A DNA stretch of 64,000 nt. Source: an alpha proteobacterium MED-G09. GTDB lineage: Bacteria; Pseudomonadota; Alphaproteobacteria; MED-G09. The translations under genes and the position numbers were made by a program. The stretch lies in NCBI GenBank assembly GCA_905182015.1, contig CAJIZT010000006.1, forward strand, positions 277,047-341,046, written 5' to 3'. Shown in pieces: positions 39,552 to 48,833 of this stretch. The notes beneath the pieces are model-generated. The model did not search any database and was not told the origin of the DNA. It worked only from the letters and a program-made list of their open reading frames with translations. How positions within the stretch are numbered: position 1 is the stretch's first letter; every line of letters begins with the position of its first letter.

Positions 39552-41381
39552 CTACTCTACCGTTACCGATTTAGCTAAGTTTCTAGGCTGATCTACGTCT
39601 GTGCCCTTCAGAAGAGCAATATGATAAGCAATCAACTGATTTGGAAGCGTGTAGACAAAGGGGGCAGTAATAAAATCAGTTTTATCTAAAACAAATGCTT
39701 TAACTTTATTTGCTAAATATCCAATATTCTTTAGACCCTCTTCATCCGTTAATAAAATAACAGATGCATCTCTTGCTATAACTTCATTTAAATTTGATAT
39801 AGTTTTTTCATAAAGTCGATTAGTTGGGGCCATCATAAATACTGGTAGGTCTTTTTCCAATAATGCGATTGGACCATGTTTCATTTCACCGGCAGGATAC
39901 CCCTCAGCATGAACATAGGATATTTCCTTAAGCTTTAAAGCCCCCTCCATGGCCACAGGGTACATTTGTCCCCTTCCAAGGTATAAAGTCGTCGTTATGT
40001 TAGAAAGATCGTGAGCAAGATCAGCAATCTCATCCTCCTTGTCCAGTGTATTGGAAATTAACCTTGGAATAGATAGAAGGGATTGAACATATTCTTTTTC
40101 CTGATCCTTGCTTAAGGAGCCATTAGAAACACCTATTTTAATAGCTAAACAAGCAAGAACACCTAGTTGGCATGTAAATGCTTTTGTGGATGCTACTCCA
40201 ATCTCAGGACCAGCATATATTTTAAGAGAGGCATCAGAATTTCTGCACATTGATGAATCACCAACATTTACGATTGAAATCGTTTTCTGACCCAAAGACT
40301 TACAGTGTCTTAATGCCGCTAAAGTATCTGCAGTTTCTCCAGATTGCGAAATAAAAACAGTTAACCCATTAATATCCATAGGAGGCTCTCGATACCTAAA
40401 CTCCGAGGCTATTTCAACACCAACCTTAACATTTGTAAATTTCTCAAACCAATCTCTAGAAATTAAGCCGGCATAATAGGAGCTCCCACACGCAACTAAT
40501 GTTACATTACTTATACCCGAGAGGTCATAAGGTAAACTTGGTATATTAAGAGTTCCTGTTTCCATATCGATATAATTACTTAATGATTTTGCTAAAACCT
40601 CAGGTTGTTCATGAATTTCTTTGGCCATAAAATGTTTAAATATACCTTTTTCAGATAAAGAAACACTCTCAATAATACTTTGCTTTTCTCTGATGGCTAA
40701 AGAATCAGAATGATCATAGATACTATAGGAATGGCTTTCAATAACCGCTATATCTCCATCTTTAAGGTACGTAATATTTTCAGAATAAGCACTTAGCGAA
40801 TAAGTATCAGATCCAATAAAATTTTGATTTTTTGTTGAGCCAATTGCTAGAGGACTTCCTCCCCTAACTGCGTAAAGTTTTTCCGGTTCACTTAATACCA
40901 ATACACCTAGTGCGTAAGTTCCTCTAATATCATTCATTGTTGCCCTAATTGAGTCATAGGCGCTTAAGCCTGAATTAAGGTAGGTTGTTAAAACATGGCA
41001 AATTACCTCAGTGTCTGTATCGCTGGAAAACTCAACACCAGATTCAATTAATTGATTTCTTATTTGATTATTATTTTCAATAATACCGTTATGAACAACA
41101 GCCACTTTATCGGTGATATGAGGATGAGCGTTTTTTTCATCTGGCGTACCGTGAGTAGCCCACCTTGTATGGCCAACTCCAATATTTCCAGGAAGATTAG
41201 TATTTGATAGCTTTTCTTCTAAAAAACTTAAATTCCCTTTTGATCTAACTCTTTCTATCTTATTTGCATTAATTGTAGCTATACCAGATGAATCATAGCC
41301 TCTATATTCAAGTCTTTTTAAGCCTTCAAGTAGTGTTGAGGAAACCTCCTGATCGCTAACTAAACCAATTATTCCGCACAT
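39552..41381 (-). CDS. glmS: Glutamine-fructose-6-phosphate aminotransferase (isomerizing)
   Basis: 609 residues; makes glucosamine-6-phosphate from fructose-6-phosphate and glutamine, the first step to peptidoglycan and lipid A amino sugars. The N-terminal nucleophile Cys2 is in MCGIIGLVSD, followed by RLEYRGYDSSGIA and GVGHTRWATHG. Two SIS sugar-isomerase domains follow (ACGSSYYAGLIS near 305, GRGQMYPVAMEGALKLKE near 475). The end is DQPRNLAKSVTVE. The start overlaps the end of glmU by 13 bases, so the two are translationally coupled. Confidence 0.97.
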   Translation of the reverse strand: MCGIIGLVSDQEVSSTLLEGLKRLEYRGYDSSGIATINANKIERVRSKGNLSFLEEKLSNTNLPGNIGVGHTRWATHGTPDEKNAHPHITDKVAVVHNGIIENNNQIRNQLIESGVEFSSDTDTEVICHVLTTYLNSGLSAYDSIRATMNDIRGTYALGVLVLSEPEKLYAVRGGSPLAIGSTKNQNFIGSDTYSLSAYSENITYLKDGDIAVIESHSYSIYDHSDSLAIREKQSIIESVSLSEKGIFKHFMAKEIHEQPEVLAKSLSNYIDMETGTLNIPSLPYDLSGISNVTLVACGSSYYAGLISRDWFEKFTNVKVGVEIASEFRYREPPMDINGLTVFISQSGETADTLAALRHCKSLGQKTISIVNVGDSSMCRNSDASLKIYAGPEIGVASTKAFTCQLGVLACLAIKIGVSNGSLSKDQEKEYVQSLLSIPRLISNTLDKEDEIADLAHDLSNITTTLYLGRGQMYPVAMEGALKLKEISYVHAEGYPAGEMKHGPIALLEKDLPVFMMAPTNRLYEKTISNLNEVIARDASVILLTDEEGLKNIGYLANKVKAFVLDKTDFITAPFVYTLPNQLIAYHIALLKGTDVDQPRNLAKSVTVE

Positions 41382-42721
41382 TTTTTTTCCTCATTATTAT
41401 TTTTTTTAAATCTCTTTGACCAATTTCTTATAAATTTTATTGGAGATCTTGTAATCGCAAGAACACCAGATTCAACATCTTTGGAAATCGCAGAGCCAGC
41501 AGCAACAATAGCATCATCGCCAATTGTTATAGGGGCTATCAAAGACGAATTTGAACCAATAAAGGCCCTTTTACCGATGCTTGTCTTATGTTTATCTATA
41601 CCATCATAGTTACAAGTTATAGTCCCAGCACCAATATTCGCCTTATCGTTAATTTCTGCATCGCCGATATAGGATAAGTGACTAACCTTTACTTCTTTTT
41701 TTAATTTAGAGTTTTTTACTTCAACAAAATTACCAATTTTAGAATCTTGTCCTATTTCAGCTCCATTCCTTAATCTACTAAAAGGTCCGATAGAAGCCCC
41801 TTTAAGGACAATTGAATCCTCTAGGGAGCAAAAAGATTTAATTACAACATTATCTTCAATAATAACGTTCTCTCCGATAACTATATTGGCTCCCAGAACA
41901 ACATCTTTTCCAATTTTAGTATCCCAAGAAAGAAACACAGTACCAGGGTCAAGCATAGTTGTTCCGTTATCCATAAAGCTATCCCTTAACCTATTTTGAT
42001 AAATTCCCTCAGCTTTACTAAGGCCCTTTTTGCTATCAACCCCTATTGTCTCATCATGCTCGCAGTCAACACATGCTGATTTTCCACCTGAATTATTAAC
42101 AATCTCTACTAGATCAGAGAGAATAAATTCACTTTTTATATTTTTATTTGTAAGTTTAGAGAGGTTTTCGTTAAGGCTTCTTGCTTTGACAATCATAACA
42201 CCCCCATTACAAAGGTTTATTTTTTCTTCTTCCTTATTTGCATCAAAAAATTCAACAATTTTTTGTAAACAATTATTTTTTATTACCAACCTACCATATC
42301 GCCCAGGCTTATCTGTAGTGAAACCTAAAACTGAAAGATCATTGACCTCATTTGATTTATGTAATTTTTTTAAAGTTTCTTTTGTAAGCAACGGTGTATC
42401 GCCAAAAACAACCAAAACATTATTAACCTCTGATAAATCATAACCGGCCAAGCCAGACTTGACTGCGTCCCCCGTCCCGAGAGGATCATCTTGAATTGCA
42501 AGATTAATACCAGGATCTAAATCAGAAAAATGTTGGAAGTAATTTATATGGTCATTGTTGATGACAATGATAGTCTCATTATACCCAATAGCATTAATAT
42601 TATCTAAAATATGATTTACAATGGTCTTACCTGCAACCTCATGAAGGGGCTTTGGTGTAGACGAGTTCATTCTAGAGCCTCTTCCAGCAGCAAGTATTAT
42701 GGCTAAATTTTTTTCTTTCAT
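41369..42721 (-). CDS. glmU: Bifunctional UDP-N-acetylglucosamine diphosphorylase/glucosamine-1-phosphate N-acetyltransferase
   Basis: 450 residues performing the last two steps to UDP-GlcNAc. The N-terminal pyrophosphorylase motif is LAAGRGSRMNSSTPKPLHEV (residues 11-30), then AIQDDPLGTGDAVKSGL near 78. The C-terminal left-handed beta-helix has hexapeptide repeats (IGPFSRLRNGAEIGQDSKIGNFVEVKN), and the acetyl-CoA site region includes NIGAGTITCNYDGIDKHKT near 370. It precedes glmS on the same strand with overlap, the common alphaproteobacterial arrangement. Confidence 0.97.
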   Translation of the reverse strand: MKEKNLAIILAAGRGSRMNSSTPKPLHEVAGKTIVNHILDNINAIGYNETIIVINNDHINYFQHFSDLDPGINLAIQDDPLGTGDAVKSGLAGYDLSEVNNVLVVFGDTPLLTKETLKKLHKSNEVNDLSVLGFTTDKPGRYGRLVIKNNCLQKIVEFFDANKEEEKINLCNGGVMIVKARSLNENLSKLTNKNIKSEFILSDLVEIVNNSGGKSACVDCEHDETIGVDSKKGLSKAEGIYQNRLRDSFMDNGTTMLDPGTVFLSWDTKIGKDVVLGANIVIGENVIIEDNVVIKSFCSLEDSIVLKGASIGPFSRLRNGAEIGQDSKIGNFVEVKNSKLKKEVKVSHLSYIGDAEINDKANIGAGTITCNYDGIDKHKTSIGKRAFIGSNSSLIAPITIGDDAIVAAGSAISKDVESGVLAITRSPIKFIRNWSKRFKKNNNEEKKCAE

Positions 42722-42851
42722 ATTCGAGGTAATGCCTTATAAATATTAGGGATTAATATCTAATAAATCTTAGTTAAATTGAAATAAACTCTTGTTTCAC
42801 TATGTAACTTAAAAATTATATTAGAATTGTATCATAAACTATTGGAATATA

Positions 42852-43622
42852 ATGTTTTTTTTCCCATTCAAAGATGATAACCCAACTCAAACATCACCTA
42901 TAATTTCATATACGCTTATCGCATTGTGTTGTTTGTCTTACTTATTTCAAGCAAGCTTGGATCAGAATCAAGGGATTTTTCTTATAAAGAACTATGGAGC
43001 CACACCATTTCTGCTAAGTGAATATACCTTTGATTACTGGTATTCATCAATCACCTCAATGTTTTTACATGGTGGAATAATGCACTTGGGAGGTAATTTA
43101 GTTTATCTATGGATTTTTGGGGACAATGTCGAAGATGAATTTGGTAAAATAAAATTTCTAATTTTTTATATTTTATGCGGTATTGGTGCGGTTATCGCCC
43201 AAATATTATTTAACCCTCAAAGTAATGTTCCTATGATAGGGGCTAGCGGCGCTATAGCTGGTATACTAGGTTCTTATTTAGTCTTATACCCCAAGGCAAA
43301 GATACATGTATTTGCTTGGATCATAATTTTTGTAAAGATCATAAAAGTTTCTGCATTTATTGTTATTGGAGCGTGGATATTGCTACAGATCATGAATGTT
43401 TTCGATCAAGGATCCTCTGGTGTTGCCTATTCAGCCCATATTGGTGGTTTTATAACCGGTATAATTTTAACTCCATTTTTTAAAAAAAAGAATACAAAAA
43501 TCTTTACACTTAGCAATGATAAATCATATATTTCAGATGAACTAGAAAAGGGAAATTCACTTAAACATATCCCTAAGTTTGAGAAGAGTAAAAAGTCAGA
43601 AGATAATTTCTGGGATTTATAA
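42852..43622 (+). CDS. Rhomboid family intramembrane serine protease
   Basis: 256 residues with about six membrane segments. The catalytic Ser lies in VPMIGASGAIAGILGSYLV near residue 135 (GxSG) and the His in AYSAHIGGFITGIIL near 197, with the HGGIMHLGGNLVYLWIFGDNVED block near 74. These are the complete rhomboid features for cleavage within membranes. The C-terminal tail is Lys/Ser rich and soluble. The stop and the following acyltransferase start overlap (TAATGG), so the two are cotranscribed. Confidence 0.94.
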   Translation: MFFFPFKDDNPTQTSPIISYTLIALCCLSYLFQASLDQNQGIFLIKNYGATPFLLSEYTFDYWYSSITSMFLHGGIMHLGGNLVYLWIFGDNVEDEFGKIKFLIFYILCGIGAVIAQILFNPQSNVPMIGASGAIAGILGSYLVLYPKAKIHVFAWIIIFVKIIKVSAFIVIGAWILLQIMNVFDQGSSGVAYSAHIGGFITGIILTPFFKKKNTKIFTLSNDKSYISDELEKGNSLKHIPKFEKSKKSEDNFWDL

Positions 43623-44488
43623 TGGAATATTTAGATACAGAATACTTTAGTTACGCTGATCCTAGCGACCCTATTCATAGGAAGGTGCTAATAAGGTCTA
43701 TAGAATATGTTTCTGGACAACCTTACCTATACAATGTTTACAAAGAATACCAAAAAGACCCTAAAAAATGGAAAAGCTTTTGGCATGGTTGCGTCGAGTT
43801 ATTAAAATTAAACGTCCAATTTGATGAAGAGAAAATAAAGGCTATACCAAAAAAAGGACCCCTTTTAATTGTAGCAAATCACCCCTTTGGTGTTCTCGAT
43901 GGATTAATAGTCTGCTGGTTAACAAGTAAGATAAGGTCTGATTTTAAGGTTTTAACCCATTCGTTGCTATTAAGAGCCCCTGAAACAAAAGGCTTCCTCC
44001 TCCCCATCGACTTTAGTGATGGTAAGGATGCGATGAAAACAAATCTCGAAACAAGGAAGGCGGCTCGTAATATACTTGAGAACAACGGAACTATTGTTGT
44101 TTTTCCAGGAGGAACAGTTTCAACTACTAAAAGATTTTACAACAAGACTGCCGTAGATCCTGAGTGGAGAAATTTTACAGCTAGGCTAATAAAAAGATCA
44201 AAGCCAACAATACTTCCCTTGCACTTTTCGGGTCAAAATAGTTTTTTGTTTCAAACCGCAAGTCATATCAGCCCAACATTACGATCCTCGCTTCTTTTCC
44301 ATGAAGTTAAAAGAAGGGTAAATACTGATGTTCCTGTTATGATAGGTAATCCAATTCCGTATAGCGATATAGATGAAAAATTATCAAATACTGAATTATC
44401 AAAATTTTTGAGAGATTTAACTTACAAAATGAATCCACTTTGGTCGTCAAAAGATGTGCCTTTGGGAAAAGATTTTAAAGAATTTTAA
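43622..44488 (+). CDS. Lysophospholipid acyltransferase-like protein (PlsC superfamily)
   Basis: 288 residues. The acyltransferase motif is IVANHPFGVLDGLIVCWL near residue 85 (N-H-x4-D, equivalent to HX4D), followed by FLLPIDFSDGKDAMKTN near 127 and VVFPGGTVSTTKRF near 162. This HPF-type variant occurs in hemolysin-like and lipid A-related acyltransferases. The enzyme would esterify or transfer acyl chains at the inner membrane; its acceptor is unknown. Directly coupled to the rhomboid gene. Confidence 0.85.
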   Translation: MEYLDTEYFSYADPSDPIHRKVLIRSIEYVSGQPYLYNVYKEYQKDPKKWKSFWHGCVELLKLNVQFDEEKIKAIPKKGPLLIVANHPFGVLDGLIVCWLTSKIRSDFKVLTHSLLLRAPETKGFLLPIDFSDGKDAMKTNLETRKAARNILENNGTIVVFPGGTVSTTKRFYNKTAVDPEWRNFTARLIKRSKPTILPLHFSGQNSFLFQTASHISPTLRSSLLFHEVKRRVNTDVPVMIGNPIPYSDIDEKLSNTELSKFLRDLTYKMNPLWSSKDVPLGKDFKEF

Positions 44489-44489
44489 A

Positions 44490-44948
44490 TTATTTAATAA
44501 GCTCTGGGTATGGATTAACTATGCCAGCCATTCTTTTTTTCGCACTATCATTATAAATAACGCCATAATGCCTTTCAGAAAAAAGCCACTTTCCGTTCTC
44601 TTTAATATATTTATCTTGATACACGCCAATATTAAACATTCCAGTTTGATCGCCATCTTCATCTTTTTCAGGAAATTGCAAATGTTCAGTTATATACCAT
44701 CTTCCGTTCGCCTCATTGTCATTAACTTCAACGGTTCCATTTTGAATTAATTGAGCTACAAATGGAAATCCGCCCATGGCCTGAACCCATAGATTTACAA
44801 TTGCCTCTTTTCCTTCAACGGGAGGAATACTCCCTAAGTTCCATACAGAATTATTACACCAGGTTGAAGACCAATCATCTTTATCGCGACGACAAACTGC
44901 ATCTGCGTACTTTTCTACTAAACTTCTAATCTCTTCTTTATCACTCAT
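44490..44948 (-). CDS. NTF2-like (SnoaL-type) protein of the Rieske operon
   Basis: 152 residues with NTF2-like pattern: EEIRSLVEKYADAVCRRDKDDWSSTWC at the N-terminus, VEGKEAIVNLWVQAM near 42, VNDNEANGRWYITEHL near 76 and KENGKWLFSERHYGVIY near 115. Such folds form beta subunits of ring-hydroxylating oxygenases or small isomerases/hydrolases. It is the last gene in the minus-strand set that includes the ABM protein and the Rieske oxygenase, three bases after the ABM gene. A partner role is inference. Confidence 0.85.
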   Translation of the reverse strand: MSDKEEIRSLVEKYADAVCRRDKDDWSSTWCNNSVWNLGSIPPVEGKEAIVNLWVQAMGGFPFVAQLIQNGTVEVNDNEANGRWYITEHLQFPEKDEDGDQTGMFNIGVYQDKYIKENGKWLFSERHYGVIYNDSAKKRMAGIVNPYPELIK

Positions 44949-44951
44949 AAT

Positions 44952-45308
44952 TTATTCCTCACTAAAGAAATCTGCCCTTGGGACACCAGTAGTATCGTAT
45001 ACTGGCTCTGTTTTAGTAACCTTGTATTTAAAAGCATCACCGCCTAAAATACCCAATGTATGTAAGTTAGCACTCATATCTTTATACCAATTGCTATCAA
45101 AATGATCCTTTAAGGACTGTTCACTCTCCCACCTTTCCATTACCCAAATCCTTCCTGGCACATAAGGATCAAGTGTCCAGCTATAAGCCTGACAGCCAAC
45201 CTCATCAAGGGCTCCCTCAATCAAATCTTTTGATGTTTTAACAATTTTTTCGATATTCTCGGGGGGGAAATCAAAAGTTGCGGTAATTATAATATCTGTC
45301 TTTTCCAT
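44952..45308 (-). CDS. Antibiotic biosynthesis monooxygenase (ABM) domain protein
   Basis: 118 residues with a ferredoxin-like ABM/dimeric alpha-beta barrel. Features are IIITATFDFPPENIEKIV at the N-terminus, EVGCQAYSWTLDPYVPGRIWVMERWESEQSLKDHF near 37-72, and DAFKYKVTKTEP. ABM proteins include cofactor-free quinol monooxygenases and heme-degrading enzymes. Located between the Rieske oxygenase and the NTF2-like gene in one transcript, so it may act on the oxidised product. A second ABM gene lies at 55774. Confidence 0.86.
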   Translation of the reverse strand: MEKTDIIITATFDFPPENIEKIVKTSKDLIEGALDEVGCQAYSWTLDPYVPGRIWVMERWESEQSLKDHFDSNWYKDMSANLHTLGILGGDAFKYKVTKTEPVYDTTGVPRADFFSEE

Positions 45309-45379
45309 TAATTATCCTCAATAAATTTTTAATAATGATCATATTAATGGATCATTATAGCAAGAGAATAAAGTAATTT

Positions 45380-46777
45380 CTAATTTTCCTTAGATTCGCC
45401 CTCTTCAATTAACCGATCAAGCATTATATGATGCATTAATAATCGTTTTTCCATATAGCTTGAAAATTCAACTTTTTGAGTTGAGCTTGCAATTAATCCA
45501 TCGTGAACAAAGGGTAAGTTAACCATATCTTGTTCAAAAACTAATGAAAGCCCGGCTCCAAGGATATCAGCTGCATCAGTAACAGGTTCGTCGAAATCTA
45601 AATGTCTAATAGGCGCCGGTTTAGGCCTTATGCCGCTTTTAGGGACAGGCTTTAAAAGAACAATATCCATGATTGAAGAGTTAGGGTCTAAGCCATTAGG
45701 CCTAAAACGATAAATAGTATTAAAAACCATCCCAGCCCAAATGCTATAATTTGGAAATACATTATAAATCAGCGAATCGACCATCTCTGCATCACCCGCA
45801 TGGCTATAATCATAACCAGTTTCATCTGATAGATTTTTTCTAAACATTTCAGCTGTAAAAGTTCTTGCGGTAACACCTTCAGGAACTCTTAGCTCAGGAT
45901 TCTTTTCTAAATCGTGATCACCTCCGGTAAATGCATTGAAGATTTCTTGCTCTGTATGAACATAATCAGTTATATGGGGACTCTGAACAGTATGAGCAGA
46001 AAGCTGCCTACCAACATAATCATTCCACACATCATACTGACTATTAATATCCGCAGTCATTGGTAACCCCTGCGGGTGAGTTCCAACAACATGATGGCTT
46101 TCCATAAAAGCTTCTGAACTTAACTTCCAGTTTGCCTTTACTTTTTTCTGAACATGGGCGGCTTTATAACGGTTTCCAAGGTCGTAACGTTGAAAGTGAC
46201 TAGACATTGGCCCTAGAACTGTAGCTAAAGGTTCTGCATTTTGATCCATATTAACGAAAACAAATCCTTCCCATAACTCCACCTTAGCCTCAGGTAAATT
46301 AGGGGCACCGCCGTTCCAGCTTGGACAATCCCAGCCGAATGGATTATCTTTGAATGTTCCGTCAAAATTCCATGACAAACCATGAAAAGGACAACGAAAC
46401 TCATCTAAATTACCATCATCTGCTAATATTTGACGTCCACGATGGAGGCAAGAGTTAACTAGAGCCTTAACTTCATTTTCTTTAGTGCGAACAATAATAA
46501 GAGATTTTCCAGCATTATTAAAAATATGATGATCACCTACTTCGGGTATATCCTCTTCTCTACATGCCCACTGCCATACTTTAGGCCAAACGTACTTAAC
46601 TTCTTTATTAAAAAAATCCTTATCATAATATCGTGACGCGTCAATAGGCTTATTCTCTATTTCTGGGTTCGGGCCTTCCCTAAGAAAGTCCGGTGATGAA
46701 ACTGTATCCCCATCAAGAATATCCATGTAACTTTCAAATGGTGATCGATCTGATAATTTTTTTACTCCATTAGCCAT
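45380..46777 (-). CDS. Rieske-type aromatic ring-hydroxylating oxygenase, alpha subunit
   Basis: 465 residues. The Rieske site is CLHRGRQILAD near residue 110 and CPFHGLSWNFDG near 130; the mononuclear iron ligands are in FMESHHVVGTHPQG near 218 with HHVVGTH as the His-x4-His. Length and layout match the large (alpha) subunits of aromatic dioxygenases and monooxygenases. No beta subunit is named, but the NTF2-like gene two positions downstream may serve. Reductase and ferredoxin genes are not in this window. It is preceded by the quinone oxidoreductase and enoyl-CoA hydratase genes on the same strand. Confidence 0.93.
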   Translation of the reverse strand: MANGVKKLSDRSPFESYMDILDGDTVSSPDFLREGPNPEIENKPIDASRYYDKDFFNKEVKYVWPKVWQWACREEDIPEVGDHHIFNNAGKSLIIVRTKENEVKALVNSCLHRGRQILADDGNLDEFRCPFHGLSWNFDGTFKDNPFGWDCPSWNGGAPNLPEAKVELWEGFVFVNMDQNAEPLATVLGPMSSHFQRYDLGNRYKAAHVQKKVKANWKLSSEAFMESHHVVGTHPQGLPMTADINSQYDVWNDYVGRQLSAHTVQSPHITDYVHTEQEIFNAFTGGDHDLEKNPELRVPEGVTARTFTAEMFRKNLSDETGYDYSHAGDAEMVDSLIYNVFPNYSIWAGMVFNTIYRFRPNGLDPNSSIMDIVLLKPVPKSGIRPKPAPIRHLDFDEPVTDAADILGAGLSLVFEQDMVNLPFVHDGLIASSTQKVEFSSYMEKRLLMHHIMLDRLIEEGESKEN

Positions 46778-46810
46778 TTTAGCCTCCTAAACTATTTTTA
46801 TTAAATATTA

Positions 46811-47809
46811 TCAATACGTAACAATTACTTTTCCAATTCCTTTTCCGCTGTGTAGATACTCTACAGCATCAATAGAGCTTTCCACCCCTTTGAAGATAGT
46901 GCCATCAACTAAAGGATCAATTTTTCCTGAATCGACCATTTCTATTAATTCTTGAATATGAGAAGAAACCTTATCTGGCCAATCTTTATATAAAAATGCT
47001 CGTATTTGAGCAGATTTCCAAAGTAGTTTATGATAAATACGAGGAGCTAAAACTTCTTGAGGACCACTTGTATACTCAGTAACAAAGCCACAAATCAATA
47101 TTCGACCGCGTGTTGCAATATTATCAACGCATGTATCAAAAGTATCTGTTCCTACCTGTTCAAAGATCAAGTTTATTCCATCAGGGTACTCGGAAGATAG
47201 AACTTGTCCTAAATTTTCTTTTGTATAAACAATAACTCGATCGCACCCTATTCTTCTTAATTCTTTCGCCTTCTCTTCAGTACTACATGTTCCAATAACG
47301 TGATTTCCTGCTACCTTTGCTAACTGAACGCACCAGTTACCCACGCCACCAGCCGCAGCTGTAATTAAAACAGTTTCACCTGTACCCATCTCCCCAGCTT
47401 CCTTAAGGCCGATTGAGGCAGTTAAGCCTGCCACTGCGGCACCCATGTATGCTGGTGAGCTCTCAGGCACCTTGATAAACTGATCAGTATCACGGCACAC
47501 CATCTCACTATAAGCACTTCCAAGCCAAGGAGAAACAACACTGTCGCCAACAGCGAAGTCTGAAACACCTTCTCCGACAGCAATAACCTCTCCAACAGAT
47601 TCACAACCTAGGTCAAATGGGAAGTTACCATCTGAAAAATATACTCCACCACTAATATTAATGTCTGATGCATTAACACCACCAAATTTATTACGCATTA
47701 ATAATTGACCAGCTTTAGGTTGTTCCAAAGGAACTTCAATTACCTCACCTGCAGCACGAAAATCTCTTGAGTATTTATTAGCAACTAGTTTTTTATAAGT
47801 TTCAGACAT
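46811..47809 (-). CDS. Quinone oxidoreductase-like MDR dehydrogenase
   Basis: 332 residues, NADPH-dependent medium-chain reductase without the zinc ligands of alcohol dehydrogenases. Features are NASDINISGGVYF near residue 46, LGCESVGEVIAVGEGV near 68, and the nucleotide-binding VLITAAAGGVGNWCVQLAKV near 147. The SGKGIGKVIV C-terminus is typical of quinone oxidoreductase/PTGR-like enzymes that reduce conjugated double bonds. In context it may reduce an unsaturated ring-cleavage or acyl intermediate, which is inference. Confidence 0.88.
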   Translation of the reverse strand: MSETYKKLVANKYSRDFRAAGEVIEVPLEQPKAGQLLMRNKFGGVNASDINISGGVYFSDGNFPFDLGCESVGEVIAVGEGVSDFAVGDSVVSPWLGSAYSEMVCRDTDQFIKVPESSPAYMGAAVAGLTASIGLKEAGEMGTGETVLITAAAGGVGNWCVQLAKVAGNHVIGTCSTEEKAKELRRIGCDRVIVYTKENLGQVLSSEYPDGINLIFEQVGTDTFDTCVDNIATRGRILICGFVTEYTSGPQEVLAPRIYHKLLWKSAQIRAFLYKDWPDKVSSHIQELIEMVDSGKIDPLVDGTIFKGVESSIDAVEYLHSGKGIGKVIVTY

Positions 47810-47981
47810 TTCTACCTCATTTTAATTTATCCAACAAATTAAGTGAAACTTATTTATAGTCAATATAAAGTCTTATATAATTAAATTATTGTTTATAAAC
47901 AGCATTAAAGTAATAAAGTTCATTTTCTATTTAAAGAATAAATAAGTTATACTTATTAATTAAAGAATCACTCAAGATAAA

Positions 47982-48782
47982 TTACTTTTTCAATCCAAAT
48001 TTAGGTTTTCGCTTTTCAAGAAAAGCGTTAATTCCCTCTGCATGATCTGCAGAGCGTATGGTTATTGATTCATAACCAAGACCTACATCCATTATACTGT
48101 GAGCCAGCTGCTTTAATCCAACATTTATTGCAACTTTAGTCCATCGAATAGCATTTACAGATCCTTGCGATAATTTATTTGCATATAGTTCAACTTTTTC
48201 ATCCAACTCTTCAATAGGGTAAGAAAAATTAGCCAAGCCAATTTCAACTGCTTCCTTTCCTTTAATCATAGATCCAGTCATTAAGTAATGTTTTGCTCTT
48301 GCGTAACCAATTAGCTGAGGCCAAATTACAGCACCGCCATCACCCGCCACAATTCCTACGCTAACATGAGGATCGGCTATTCTAGCTTCATCGTTAACAA
48401 ATATTATATCGCAAAAAAGAGCTATTGTTGCACCCAAGCCCATTGCATCACCATTTATTTTTGCAATTATAGGTTTTTCCAAATCGAGAAGGCCATAAAT
48501 CATTTTTTTTGCTTCTATCAAAAGATCGCTATTGGCCTCTTTTGAGTTTTGATTATCTTTTTTCATTTGCTCAACGTCACCGCCGGCACTAAAGGCTTTT
48601 CCTGCACCGGTTAGTATTATAATATCACTGCCCTTGTCTGTCTGAAGGTCATAAAAGAGTCTAGACATTTCTGAGTGAAGCTTAGCGCTAACTGCATTCA
48701 TGGTTTCAGGAAGATTGAATGTCACAGTTAGCACCCTATCCGATCTATCAAATTTTATTGTTTCATAATCATTGAATTCCAT
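47982..48782 (-). CDS. Enoyl-CoA hydratase/isomerase family protein
   Basis: 266 residues of the crotonase fold. The oxyanion-hole segments are AFSAGGDVEQMKKD near residue 63 and INGDAMGLGATIALFCDI near 110. The block LGATIALFCDIIFVNDEARI carries the usual hydratase pattern; the acidic catalytic pair in canonical hydratases is not obvious at its expected sites (VSVGIVAGDGGAV), so another crotonase activity is possible. First gene in the minus-strand set leading into the Rieske oxygenase genes, 172 bases upstream of the quinone oxidoreductase. Confidence 0.88.
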   Translation of the reverse strand: MEFNDYETIKFDRSDRVLTVTFNLPETMNAVSAKLHSEMSRLFYDLQTDKGSDIIILTGAGKAFSAGGDVEQMKKDNQNSKEANSDLLIEAKKMIYGLLDLEKPIIAKINGDAMGLGATIALFCDIIFVNDEARIADPHVSVGIVAGDGGAVIWPQLIGYARAKHYLMTGSMIKGKEAVEIGLANFSYPIEELDEKVELYANKLSQGSVNAIRWTKVAINVGLKQLAHSIMDVGLGYESITIRSADHAEGINAFLEKRKPKFGLKK

Positions 48783-48833
48783 GCTAATTTCCCTAAAAGT
48801 TATTATTTAATCATCACAAAGTAGGCATATAAA

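Noticed and set aside
44454..44750. 98-residue plus-strand frame across the NTF2-like gene
   Set aside because: It overlaps a well-supported minus-strand gene and the end of the acyltransferase gene, and has no family-like features.
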